Source: Plasmopara viticola
Taxonomy: Eukaryota; Oomycota; Peronosporomycetes; Peronosporales; Peronosporaceae
DNA: 64,000 nucleotides
Assembly: GCA_001695595.3 (NCBI GenBank)
Contig: MBPM02000041.1
Span: forward strand, 248,001 to 312,000
Direction: 5' to 3'
Program-made: the position numbers and the translations under genes
The notes under the pieces: model-generated
The model's input: the letters and a program-made list of their open reading frames with translations, nothing else
Told to the model about the DNA's origin: nothing
Database searches by the model: none
In this document: one piece after another, positions 13,225 to 24,547 of the stretch
Layout: every line of letters starts with the position of its first letter
Numbering within the stretch: the stretch's first letter is position 1

Positions 13225-13370
13225 TGTTAACATTACACCGCTGAATGCATGTTGAACAGGTGGATGGCTTCAAAGTAATTACAAGTACGTCACAATTAGT
13301 AATTACATATGGTATCCGTTCATTGGTCAGGATAAATATATTCACTTCGGTTTTTACTTTCTTCTCAACA
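13225..13370 (+). repeat. 3' LTR of copia element 1
   Basis: This is the second 146-bp LTR, with the same ends as the 5' LTR and 144 of 146 bases identical by direct comparison. It is preceded by a weak purine-rich tract (GCGGTGAGTGGGAG), the expected second-strand primer. CATTC, the right target duplicate, follows it. Confidence 0.93.
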
Positions 13371-15881
13371 CATTCGAATTCTAGAATGGTGGACAAAATG
13401 AGCGCTTAATAAGATTTTCAAGGATCTGCAACGCCATTTTCTGCCTTTAGTTGATTTTTACCTTTAGCAATTTTTTTTTGTAATGCTAGTCAAGCATCAA
13501 AGAGTCAGATCTTATTTCCACTAATAACGGTCAGCATCCACGTGCTTCGATCGAACAAGTTGTGGGTAAAACTTCAGCTGCAAAAGGCTCCACCCTACAA
13601 GTAGACAAATGAAAAAGCTTGCACTTACAGGAGCCAGCATCGGCGTTCTCGGGGGGACCCAAAGCTTTCCCGTTTATGGCTTAAACATCACATGAAGTGA
13701 AATTTCATACGCTGACGTTTGGTTTAAAGCTTTGATACCGCAAACGGTAGCGTCTCCGATAACGGAAAAGGCCAATCGGGTCTAATACTAAGGACATCAC
13801 GCACTTATTGACGTACCAACATTAAGGCATGACAAATCAAGACGGAAGCAAAGATTCTGCTGGTTTATCAGTCGACCATCATGTTTGCTTGAGACATGCT
13901 GCAGCTTTTTATAAGCAAACCAAACTATATTTGGATGGGTTCAGTGATAAACAGTTGGTAATCTACAAGTCAGGTGCTCGAGAAGAATTAATTACAGAGC
14001 TCAATAACTTGAATTTACGCCACCTACTATAGGATGCTTAGACTCGAAACAAAGTATGCGCATCAGGTGCGCCTCAATTTCGGCATGCTCTGCTCGCCAA
14101 AACGAAGTAGTGCACGAAACGTTTCAAGGCGTAAGCATCGAGATTGAATCCTTTCACGATTATGGATCCCACTATTTGATAGCATCCGTGCACTCAGAAG
14201 CTTCTCCTTAACAAGATATCTAACGAAATCTTGATATGAATAATGACCAAGTTAAAGCTATCGATTTATTTATTGAGAGTTGACGCAGATCGGATAATGT
14301 GCGAGGGATCTACTTCTCACATTTGTATTCAGACTATTGCGTGAAGACAAGCCACGAGCTGGTGGCGCATCAGCACAAACGTTGAGTCCTTAGAAAAAGA
14401 CATTTAGCTATTTGAAGATGTAAATCTTCTTGTACGTAAATCTTATCTATAAACTAAGGATGGGCTCTAAGCGTACGTGGCTTACTCGACAAGCTCACAG
14501 TAATTAAAGAATAAATGCTTTTGTACACAAACGTTTTGCAGCGCAGCTAAAGATAATTTTACAGAGCGCAAGATTGCTACAGCGCCTTTAGTACTCTAAG
14601 CACCCGCAAGTCCTTGACACGCCGCAATTTTGACGTTGTCTTCTGGCTTCGCATCCCGCGAAATTTGACTTTCATTGCGCGACAATGTGCCAAACTGATT
14701 TCCAGAAGCTGAGAATGATTTACGATGAGACTCGTCAGAATTTGTTTTGTTCCCCATCGAGAGGCGTATGAATAGAGTCTGAAAAACCTCATTCTCCGTC
14801 ACGTTTGCATAACAGTCGTGTTCCGGGCTTTCTCTTTGAATTGACGCTGATTTCTTCCAACGACAAGAACGGCCAAGAAGCTGAAGTTGAAGAAGACGAT
14901 GTTTGATCGATTTAAGTCGTAATCGATTTTGATGCACGTTATCACTTCGGTATAAATATTGCATTGTGCTTTATTCGACGAAGAAATGTTTAATTCTTCT
15001 GTTGTTTATAAATATCCTTGCGGGTATAAAGTAGGTTAGGGGCTAGTTTGTTTCTCAACATTTACAGCGCAAAGTCTCTAAACTGGAATTTTTTATGATT
15101 GAGACGTCACGAGTGTATAAAAGGTACCATTGTGCTAATCTCTGATAGTATCAAGTCAAAGCTGCGATCACTATAAGAGTACTACATAAATGCCTTTTTT
15201 GAAAAATTGTCAAATTGCTCATCTTAAATATTGTCGATTACTTCCTCCCCACACTATTTCGAGCCAGATTAAGTTTAACCCGATATGCTGCGACGTGCGC
15301 TGATTTTTTCAATACAATATAAGACTATCACTGTTTTCCATCGCAATTTGGGCATTTTAAGAGTGCAATGTACCTTCTTTTGAGTACATTTGGTAGATAC
15401 TATAAGATTCCAGCTCGAATTTATTGAATTTCCAACTAAAGTTTTGATATGTGTTCTTCACCGCCTCGAAAGAGAGCGGGTGTATGAAGTGTGGGGACGG
15501 TAGCAAAATCGTAAGGGGTTTTATACTACCAACTTTCTCCATGTTGTAATAGAAAACAATTAGATAAACATCGCCTTTTTATAGTCTAATATAGAATATT
15601 TGAGATAGTTGTACAACCAAATTATAAATTACTGCTGTTGAGCTGTGTGCGAAGCTAAAACCGGTCTGCAATTGGCTATATGATGAAAGACTATGGACCT
15701 TTGTAAGTATCTAATCCGAGGTTTGTCTTATCTCCAAACTGCACCGAGGTAGTGCTGTTGTACCCGCAAAAGCTTGTTCACAATTACCAGTCAATCGGTC
15801 AAAAAGGAAGTAAAATACAATTTCCTACCATTAACGATTTTGCTTTCTCCTGCATTGGTCTGTCAACGTTTATAGCTACCG
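13371..15881. other. Duplicated sequence; small unassigned ORFs and a tRNA scar
   Basis: This stretch matches 49,286-51,905. Two ORFs persist in both copies: 13,829-14,032 plus (67 aa, partner 49,719-49,922) and 14,577-14,964 minus (122 aa, partner 50,495-50,773). Neither has a recognisable domain. The differences between copies are mostly amino-acid-changing, and a frameshift separates the two versions of the second, so I do not call them genes. At 15,020-15,026 GCGGGTA is all that is left of the tRNA-Cys found in copy B. Confidence 0.55.
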
Positions 15882-16517
15882 ATGCATCTCTCCATCATCC
15901 AAAGCTTCACTGTGGCATTGATGTACATCAATGCTATTGGCAAAGCTCAAACGTACGATGCCATCTTTGTGAGGATTGGACTTACGGGTTTCGTCGTTGC
16001 GGCATACCTGTCAAGATTTCCTTTGTATCTGTGCTAATTTCGGCAGCCGGTCCCAATTTTTCTGACACTATTGGCGGAATCGACAAACCCGACAAACCTG
16101 ACTACGCTCAAGAAAAAGGCTTGAGAAAAGTTGACATTCCTGGCGTATACGATGCCGTTGTATACAATGACGTGAACGAACGGTACATGTCGATTGGGTC
16201 AAAAACGCTGACATTTGGCTCGGCAAACTTGTGGGTGGATGATTTTCGTCAACGTCGCACTACATTTCCGTCCACCAAACACATACGTTGTTCAAACGGA
16301 GTGGCCGTATTTAGCGGCTCAGATGGTTGCCCAGATTGTCAAGATCGGTCATCAAAAAATTGTACATTTTTCGCACGCCTGCTTTGCACTTGGTGTTTTT
16401 GTCAACCTTGGGGAGATTGTAGTGGGCCATGTGTGTTTTACACTAATTGGCGTGATCTTCAACATCAACAAGACGACAATGAATATTGTTGAAGTGTTGT
16501 CAACGAGCAGTACTTGA
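15882..16517 (+). pseudogene. Hydrophobic membrane-protein-like pseudogene, copy A
   Basis: I do not recognise the family. Reading from ATG 15,882, the frame encodes a hydrophobic stretch (MYINAIGKAQ ... TGFVVAAYL) that looks like one or two membrane segments. It is broken near 16,014 by a one-base deletion relative to copy B. The next block (ISAAGPNFSDTIGG, then GVYDAVVYNDVNERYMSIGS) is read in another frame. From about 16,240 the frame returns to the first one for a long hydrophobic tail (IFVNVALHFRPPNTYVVQ ... MNIVEVLSTSST) ending at 16,517. Copy B (51,906-52,531) carries a different set of lesions, so the ancestor was probably a single reading frame of about 210 codons or the end of a larger gene. 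Confidence 0.55.
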
Positions 16518-17039
16518 ACTCATAACAGTAAAGACGTTAATCAATGGTAACTCTAAAGCATTTACCCCATGCAATTATGTCAAGAGCTTCGAAAAGGAGT
16601 AGCTTACAATTGATAACACATGCGTAATCTACCGTCTTAATTTGGGTAGATATCATCTCTTGTGATCAGCAAATAGAAATTGTGACTGAAATTGACTGTG
16701 TGTATAGAACAGAATCAAGACTCGATAATCTGAGAGGATGAAACTGATCTTGTGTGAGACGGAGTAGTGTATGGCCTGCGGTGACAGGCTCAAACGCTGG
16801 TCCAGTCCCTGTAAATTTTAACCAAGTAGACGAGGAGAAATTAGACCTCTGAGCAGCGTGCCACATATGGCTTCCGCCGACTTTTCATTTGGAATGATAC
16901 TCTCCATCTTCGATCATAGGTCCTCCCTTTCTTCGTCGTCAATTAGCATGATCTTGAAAAGACTGAACGCGTCAAGATTCTTCAATGGAAATTGCTAAAG
17001 GACAATCTTGCGTATAAAGCGCTAAGCATGTACGCGGAT

Positions 17040-19640
17040 ACAATATCTCGCACGAAGCTTCCTAGTGAGACGCCTCCTGTACGGTAAGAAAGTTAGACTT
17101 AAAGTTTAGCGCAAGCCTATTAAATAGCCGATGACTATCAAACAATGGCGCCAGAGCTCTGAACAGTGCAGGCCAGTCCAAGAATGGACCATTGAGATAG
17201 TCTGAGCATGCAATCTTTTATCAAGTACATTTTTTTTGGTACCAACGTATCGTGTCAAGAAGCCTTTCGAATAGCAAATCGCGGACGATTAGTACAATTT
17301 TCTAGCGACAATCATATCGGTGATACCGATGCCATGTAAGAAATAACCTTTAACATCATGTCCGAAAGTCATTGATTTTCGTGCATGGACTTACTTAGGA
17401 ATTACTGTCCAGTCTAATTGCGGGAAAAGGATAGCAAGTGCACATTGGTTTTGAGCCCAGTCACTCCCTTTCATAGTAGCAAAAGCCGAGTATGCAACCG
17501 GGCTTGTGCTGAGAGTCTTTTGCGAATCAAGGGATGGAATGAGAGCTTACTTCGATTAAGTATACGTGTTCACGCAAAATAAAGACGTCGCTGACCATGT
17601 TGCAGCTTTAAATTGTTTACTTTAACGCTTCAAAAAAAAACTTACGTCAATTTGTCAAAGTACCACTTTTGACTGATTGAGATCCTATGCCTAAGAGACT
17701 TTGTCGAACGAAATGGGGTCTAATTGGATCCGACAGGATTGAACCCATCTTAAAATGACCTGTTTCAAAGACAAAGAAGAAAATGAACTAATTCATAGGC
17801 TCTACAGTTTGGGTCTCAAGGTTCTGCAAACTTTTTGCACAATATGCAGGAGGTCTTCCCTACAGTAAAAAAAAAAAACGCTCGCGTAAAGCGATCGAAC
17901 ATTTTAGAAAGCATGATTCACTGAATATAAACGTCGCTCAGTGCTTCCGCATGTTCTTGCCTTCCGAACTTTTAACATTCGGACGCCTCGAATCTTGTAA
18001 TCGGGGGAGCCTTGTTCCAGAAGGAGGGAAAGGGTGACAACTGATTAATCTTACTTATTGGAAGATGAAGGCAGCCGTGTTGGACTACCGTGTTTGTGAG
18101 CAGGAGCCACTAGCAGTCATGCAAGCACTAAATTAATGGAGTCTGTATCTTCTCGATCGACCAATCACTGTCAAAATGGATCACAAAAGTATTTAGAGGA
18201 CTCTGACGCTGAAGACTGCTATTCGCAGAGTAGCAAAATTGTTGAATGAGCTGTCCTTATTTCAGCATTTGTTCAAGTGAAATTTTAGTTTATTTAACAC
18301 CGTAGCTAAGGCATTGTCACACAATTCAAAATTTGAGGGTAAAGCTGCCCGAATCAGCTTGCAAGAGCTACCGAAAGCGGCTAGGAATCGCGAGATTGTG
18401 ACTACAATTTGAACGAACAAGGTCACAGTTGCTCAATCCACATAAATAAAGTATGATAGAAGTAGAGACCTACAGTATAAGATCAAGAAGTCGAGAAAGA
18501 GAATATTTGTGCCAAAGTACTTATCGCGGGATAGTAATCTGAATTACAAAATAGGCGAAGACGAAACAGCATGGTTATTTCTTGAGACGACGAAGATTTA
18601 AAAAATCGCGTCGTTTATGAAAAACCTCGGCTCTGTGTCGGCAGACCACCAAGAAATTTTCAAGATTAATTTGGCCGAACGTTAAAGGTATACTGAAAAA
18701 TATGGTGAAGTGTATATAGCGCTGTATCAACACTTGCGAAATGCGTCAGCGCAACAAGACTTGGCGACTTGACTGCCAGAATTCCCTTAGTCTCTGAAGG
18801 TCACTAAGGGCAGATCAGATGGCATTTTGATAGATTTAATCGTGTCTTTCGCCGAAACCAGTGGTTGTTTTTGTGACGTCATGATGATGTTTGTTTCTCA
18901 GCAAAAACGACTGACGAATACAACGGGCGATATCACAGGAGTAGCAAAGGTCTCGACAAAGAGTTGTTAAGAGGGCAATGACATACCAAAGACCATTGTT
19001 TAGCAGAGACACCAAGTTTACATCCATTCCATGGCAAGCATTCGTGCCTGCTGAGGAAACGCAACACTATCAGGCTTCGACTTTTGGACCACGATCGGAT
19101 AGTCGAATGGGGAGAACTAAGTGATTTCTTAAAGATTTTTTCCGTGTTGTCGTCAAAGTTTTTGTGATGTTTACTGTATTTGGCTAAGATAGCGCATAAT
19201 CGACACGTACATTCTACAGGTGAATTGCCACTGTTTGGAGTGGATATTGGATATGTTCGTTCCTGCTAAACGGTGTGGCATCAGAATTAGAATTTTACAA
19301 ATTAGAGCAAAAAGCACAAGAATTTCTACTACGCTAATTTCTTTCTCAGAAGGTCACACAGGACTGAATAGTGAAGTACACGAGCGCATGAATTACTATT
19401 ACGACAAGAATAAAGTCGTCCAAGACTTTGAGCTTGGATCAATGGAACTTTTGGACGAATACAATCTGGAAGTCCATAACAAATGTTTTTAATAAGTCAA
19501 AGAAATTCGCGCCAAATATATTGCCTCATTCCTGATCTTAATAATATTTTCGGAACTTTCCTATGTCTGGGTTTATCGAAGGGAGTAGAGCTGTATTCAG
19601 TGCTTCACACTACACGTTAGGACCCTTTCACAAGTACACC
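17040..19640 (+). mobile_element. Decayed Ty3/gypsy pol, copy A
   Basis: Recognisable pieces in order are: KLPSETPPVR near 17,055 (the start of a gypsy RT domain); an RNase H block with DASNLVIGG at about 17,970, LDYRVCEQEPLAVMQAL at about 18,081 and YLLDRPITVKMDHKSI from 18,146; integrase-core-like sequence around 18,660-19,000; and the integrase C-terminal part (NYYYDKNKVVQDFELGSMELL, from about 19,390) followed near 19,600 by a stretch like the usual LHPVFHTSLLKP motif. Stops and frameshifts interrupt every block, so this is an old, dead element. I could not find its LTRs. The homologous relic in copy B (about 53,060-55,650) has the same layout, so the insertion predates the duplication. 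Confidence 0.8.
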
Positions 19641-20618
19641 AAACCAAAGAGATTCTGCAGACTATGGGCCAGCGCTGGACTAGCATTGATAGGCTACGAC
19701 GTTGTCGACGTTCGAGGATAAACACGCGAACTTTATTCAATCTTACTTACAAATCATTTAAGCCAATCCTCCGTTCGCAGCGACGCATTTTTATTTTTGC
19801 TGCACTTCAAAAATCCAACGTCAAGGGCAGCATCAGATTTTGACAGCGGTGATATCAAGAAAGCATTTCACGAAAGCACTTCAGACTTTGGCACAAGTCG
19901 CGGATTTCTTCCTTGGAATCATATGCACAGTATGGTAGAAGCTATATATGTTGTACGGAGCAACATTCCTTTCGGCTACTTTGGATAATATATCGATATC
20001 GATTTGGATCTCAAACGATCATGATTATTATTCACACCATTTCGGCTGTAGTTGCCACGCATCAAGCATTAAGAAGAGACACAAATCGGTGCGCTAATGA
20101 AAAGCTTCGGGTTATCGGCGTGGCTAGCGTGTTTGTGGCTGATAAGAATGCCTGCGAGACGGTACAGTCAATCCGTACGGCTTTATCATGTAAGTTTGCC
20201 AAGAGGTTGCCGATCAGGCAAAACCTTATCGTGCATCAAAGCTACACGTCGGAGTAGCGATTCCTATTACGGTATTTGTATGACTGCAGCATTTTAACAT
20301 GTCTATTTCTTCGCTATAATTTCGCAAGATTTGTAGAAATGGGTAGCTTATTTCTCTTGGCTGGATTTAAATACCAAAGCACCCCATTATTTTGCCGCTA
20401 TATGCAACTGCATTAAGAAAGACGCCCGAATTGCAAGATCTTTGCAGCATATCGATCCGATATATCAGAAGAAAGATTCGCATCGCGCGCATTTCCCAAG
20501 TCAGCATTGTTTTAATACTTATTGAAAGAGATTAAAATCCGTACTGCTTCGACGTTTAGCCTGGCTAATAAAAAAGTATGGGTAATTTTTAAGGGGTTTG
20601 CCTCATATCGACCATAAG
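19641..20618. other. Duplicated sequence with short unassigned ORFs
   Basis: This stretch matches 55,651-56,581. ORFs at 19,797-19,988, 19,913-20,257 and 20,097-20,297 overlap in different frames. Parts are conserved in copy B (for example FADKNACETVQSIRT-like at about 20,140), but frames shift between copies. It may be a decayed gene, and I cannot name it. Confidence 0.4.
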
Positions 20619-20872
20619 TGTTGAGTTGTTGTGCGCAGGAGAAGGCAAGAAGAAAAGTGAATATGTTTAGGTCCTTAGTTCGCTACCCTGTGCTACCTCT
20701 AAGCCTATCCTTCTAAATCCCCTAGAAGGTTCGTCGTGACGTCATCTAATGAAGTCATCATCATACCAGTACCCAACCGGTATTTGCTGTAATCCCTCTG
20801 AGCCTATCCTTCTAAATCCTTCTAGAAGGTTCGTCGTGACGTCACATCAACAGCGGCGTCATATTAATAACA
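20619..20872. mobile_element. Solo LTR with target-site duplication
   Basis: This 254-bp insertion begins TGTTGAG and ends AATAACA (TG...CA ends) and is flanked by a perfect 5-bp direct repeat ATAAG (20,614-20,618 and 20,873-20,877). Copy B has the empty site with a single ATAAG (56,577-56,581), which proves an insertion in A. There is no internal coding region, as expected after LTR-LTR recombination. It carries an internal duplication of about 50 bp with the CRE-like palindrome TGACGTCA. It is unlike the LTRs of either copia element here, so it marks a third family. Confidence 0.88.
20696..20844. repeat. Duplicated 50-bp motif inside the solo LTR
   Basis: The unit at 20,696-20,744 recurs at 20,795-20,844. 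Each has CCTATCCTTCTAAATCC, then CTAGAAGG and TTCGTCGTGACGTCA. The TTCTAGAA (heat-shock-element-like) and TGACGTCA (CRE/bZIP-like) palindromes suggest a duplicated regulatory module of the LTR promoter. The regulatory role is inferred. Confidence 0.8.
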
Positions 20873-23800
20873 ATAAGACTGCTTGATATGAGCGAGATAC
20901 CGCATGTTGGTCAAACCAAGAAAATATAGCCGAGCCCAAGAGCTTTCCACGGGAAAGCATATTTGTCGCCACAGAACAAACTCCTAGGCCAGCCGCAGAC
21001 TAAATGTAGATAAGCAGAATTGGAGCTAGAATATGCTGAAGTTGCGCAGGTTCGTGTAATCGCTAAAATACAACTTGTGCAAAAACGCAGAATACGTCCA
21101 GACAAAAGAAGTGCAGCTTATTGACCATTGCTAGAGTATTAGCAGGAACAGGGACGTAATCTCGCTAAATAAAAAAATGTCAGATTCGGCAACTAAAGTG
21201 GACTTTGGGCCCTCAATTGTACGACTGAAAACAGCAAAACACTTACCAAAATTGCCTTTTATTATTGTAAGCAAAGGAGACAAATTTTGGAGTGTCGTAA
21301 CCAGCAACGCAAAGAATGGCTGCAAGATCAATTTGGGCAACATGGAATGTGCTTGTGCTCAAGCGCCGACGATAACATTTGGCTGAAAGACTGTAAATCT
21401 TTGCGTAAGGGACGTCGATCAAGCACACCTTATTGTGACCGAAGCCTTCATTTATTTCCATCACTAATCAGCTTAATGATGCCCTTCTATCTTGTTAAAA
21501 CCTCATCTTTAAGGTCATAAAACCGAAAGAGCTACTGTTATACTACGACTTAACGGCTTAAATTTGAAAAACAAATTGTTAAGGTTAGCTTCTGGCCCGA
21601 CGTTTATACACAATCAAAATTTAGCGAGGGCAAGTATAACCAAAAGCCAAAATTCTTTTCACATTTCTACATTCCTTTGTGGTCTCGTGTTCAAAACCGA
21701 AGTGAATAAGCAACTCAAGAATTATTATAGTCGATTATAACTAAACAGTTTCTTCTTCAACTTTCAATTCTTATTGTGCACAGACTATCATAGACGTGAA
21801 CATTGCGGTTGACGTAAAATAATAGTATGCAAACTTGCCACTGTAATACAGATACGGTACCATAGCCTCAGAAAGCAAAGTCAGTTTTAATTTATGCACA
21901 AAGTCTGCAATCAATACTCCCAAAAAGTGATCACAAAATTAATTCTAGACAAACAGAAAAAAGCTTTCCTATCAGCAACGAGAAAGTTTGCTTTTTTGTG
22001 TGTTTATAAAAGAAACGACGCAAGAAATTCAAAAACAAGTCAATCCGCTCCTAAGTCCAGAGACCGTGTTTGCTTCGCAAGAGACCTTGAAAGGAGTCTG
22101 ACCAATCTTATGTACATTTTCCGATGCCGGTCGTGTCGTTAAAATAAAATCGCATCAACTCATAGAGAGACGTTAGTCCAAAACTCGGCTTTTAAGACAA
22201 ACGCTGCAAAGAATGAGCCGATTTACATACGTAAATCGATGTCTAAGTGAAAAACTCCTGACGAGTTTCACCAAAATTTAGCACGTCCTTTGTAATTATC
22301 CTTACAAAAAGTTACGCTAGATGACAACGTCAAAGCCGTGGCAATTTGACGGCTTGCGGGAGCGTCAGGATGCCAGTAAGTTGAGCTATCCAAGAACCTT
22401 ACTACTCCGTGAACCTTTTTCGAGCTGCTTTAAATAACGTTTCCAGACAAAACCCATCATTCTATTTTTGCTAGTCGTGCACTCGACACCCTTTGCTGGT
22501 CGCTGAATCCGTCGGATCTATCCAATCAAACCGATAAGCTGCTGGGTAATACATGAAATGCTGTGACGGTCCGAACTTTTTGTGGCGGTCCAAACTTTTT
22601 TGTAGATGAGTGTGGTTTAAAAAAAGTCACAGTGAGCCGTGTATGCTAAGGTCATCCTCTTTGATTTAATTTAGCTAGCTGACCGAGTCGTATACAGGCT
22701 CAAAAAGATATACAATCATATTAAACATTTATGACGTTGTATATAATATCATAACTGATTGATATAGTCGGATTTGAATTTAAGACTGTAAAAGGGATAC
22801 AAAAGCTTCTAAAAGCAGGAGATGCTGAGCGTTGTCTAGCTCATACCGTTAAGTTTTAGGACGGTCGCAAAGATTTAGACGAAGACGGTTTGTGATCAAA
22901 GAGTTGAGCTAGAGGGAGACTATTGATAGGTCGATAGCTAGACTCAAATTTAGGCAGTCCCGTGTGTAGTGCAAAGTCTAATAAATGTGTCTCATCAGAC
23001 GAATCACTGCATATCGCAATCCACGCGGACTTCATCATTGATGAATGTATAAAAAAACCACAAAGACAGCGAGATATTAGAAGAATGAGCATCCATTTCT
23101 CGAAGACAGTACTCCTTATTACCGTTGACAAAGTCCTACCGCGATTTATTTATCTAAGAACCCCGTCTAACTTTGCACCGTCAACGACAATCCAGATTTT
23201 GGCAACGGGTTCCCCTCTCGTTCAAACTTGACCTGAAAATCTACGTCTGCGTGGTCATTGCACTTGCCGGAAATCGTCTTTCGGTCATTCAAAGTCAGTG
23301 AAACAATATGACAGCATTTGGAGTCAATGGTAACTAAGGAACATTCTCGAATGGGAGAGAGAGAGAGCACGCTGAAATACCTAAAGCGCTAAGTGAACGA
23401 AACAACAAATTCTTGCAGATTTAATTTCAGATTTGTACACTAGTTATCTTTTTGAACAAAATCGGGACAGTTGTGTGGGGCGCTTAAGGTTCGTCTTGCA
23501 TTATTACACACTCGATTACTTTCGGATTATATTTTGAAGGTCTGATCTAATTTAAGAAACAACGTTACAGCTGGAAAAGACATTACGGCAAAATTATTAC
23601 GACCATTTTACTTTTTACACATGCAATCAAGTAAAGAAGGCAGGAAGGTAATCAGCTGAATGTCGTGCAGATCATTCAATAGTTCTTTATCAGCAAAACT
23701 AGTCATCGAGTTAGTTTTATTTATTTGCACTTTCGAAAACTAGGCCTGAAATGGAATACACACCCAAACATAACGGAGAACCACAATTTAATAGAAGTGC

Positions 23801-24382
23801 ATGGAATGACGGTTATTTCTGCTTCATCATTGAGCCAAGAACAAGTTAATAAATACCTACTGATATTGAGTTGTTACTTAACGTCAAAACGGACTGGGTG
23901 TACATTGACAAAGTTCAAATACCTGAGTACTAGTGGAAGCGAAACTTATGAAGCAAGACAACTGTCATCTTTTGGCTCCAATCCACGTCATATCAACATA
24001 ATACAGCGCACTGGAATGTCACTGGCGTGAAAATACGAAATGCAAAAAGCAACGAGTGTCACGAACTTAAGTTTGCTTTGTTAATATTTGGAAGATTGAC
24101 TTCTTTGCAGTGCAACAAGCAGGGGCTCAAAAGCAAGCTTTATCCTCCTTTTAGTGAAAGACCCTTTTTTATCGCTGCTTTGCCAGGTGTACACATAAAC
24201 AAGTAACAAATTTCGCGAACTTTATGTCGCAATCTACATTAACGAGGATATTGGACAGCTTGTAGCCCCGAAATAGAAATGAGTTTTACAGGCTAGCAGT
24301 TGAAATTAGGCTATAAATTTATTGTGCCTGAGAAGGACCATATTCTCAGTAATAACAATACTGCGTGACGTACTGTTTCAGT
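20873..24382. other. Duplicated sequence with no supported gene
   Basis: This stretch matches 56,582-57,361 and 61,818-64,000. About 230 bp at 21,640-21,872 is replaced in copy B by the truncated copia element. Opposed ORFs at 22,856-23,131 (minus) and 22,962-23,231 (plus) persist in copy B at slightly different lengths, but neither has a domain that I recognise. A short GA run lies near 23,358. After about 24,090 the comparison with copy B ends. Confidence 0.5.
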
Positions 24383-24445
24383 CTCTTAGCTTATCATAAT
24401 TGGCTATCGCTATTGTTGCGATAGCCAATTATGATAAGCTAAGAG
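24383..24445. repeat. Perfect 28-bp inverted repeat (hairpin)
   Basis: Arms at 24,383-24,410 and 24,418-24,445 are exact reverse complements around a 7-base loop (TATTGTT). The arm reads CTCTTAGCTTATCATAATTG followed by GCTATCGC. A perfect 28-bp stem in otherwise decayed sequence suggests a recent origin: a foldback element, a small-RNA precursor or a replication/repair product. I see no target duplication around it. Confidence 0.95.
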
Positions 24446-24547
24446 TAAGTAAAAAGCACGATTGTCAATCATGTAAACCATTTATCAAATCTTTGAGCAT
24501 ATCTTCCTCCGCTGAAGGTTGGAGAACGTAAGCAATAGCTCCCTGAA

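Larger units (their letters stand above)
8930..13370 (+). mobile_element. Ty1/copia LTR retrotransposon (nearly complete)
   Basis: A 4.44-kb element is bounded by two 146-bp LTRs that begin TGTTAACA and end TCTCAACA and differ at only 2 positions. It lies between a 5-bp target duplication (CAATC at 8,925-8,929, CATTC at 13,371-13,375, one mismatch). Copy B has the uninterrupted site at 49,281-49,285, which confirms the edges directly. Inside are gag (9,118-9,900) and pol (protease, integrase, reverse transcriptase, RNase H in that order, which defines the copia superfamily). Near-identical LTRs point to a recent insertion, after the A/B duplication or lost cleanly from B. The copy is probably immobile: the integrase lacks its first catalytic aspartate, pol has an internal stop, and gag and pol are in different frames. 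Confidence 0.96.
1..24090. repeat. Segmental duplication, copy A
   Basis: This stretch matches 40,150-64,000 in the same orientation, beginning at the first base of the window (A position 1 pairs with about 40,151). By eye the match is strong over most lines, broken by small indels and a few large ones. The large differences are a copia element (8,930-13,370) and a solo LTR (20,619-20,872) present only here, about 345 bp at 5,540-5,885 present only here, and a tRNA gene, about 570 bp of effector relic and a truncated copia element present only in copy B. The left limit is outside the window. The right limit is at least 24,090, because copy B ends at the window edge while still matching. Confidence 0.93.

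Noticed and set aside
14577..14964. 122-residue minus-strand ORF conserved in copy B as 92 residues
   Set aside because: Copy differences are mostly amino-acid-changing and a frameshift separates the versions, so there is no evidence of selection.
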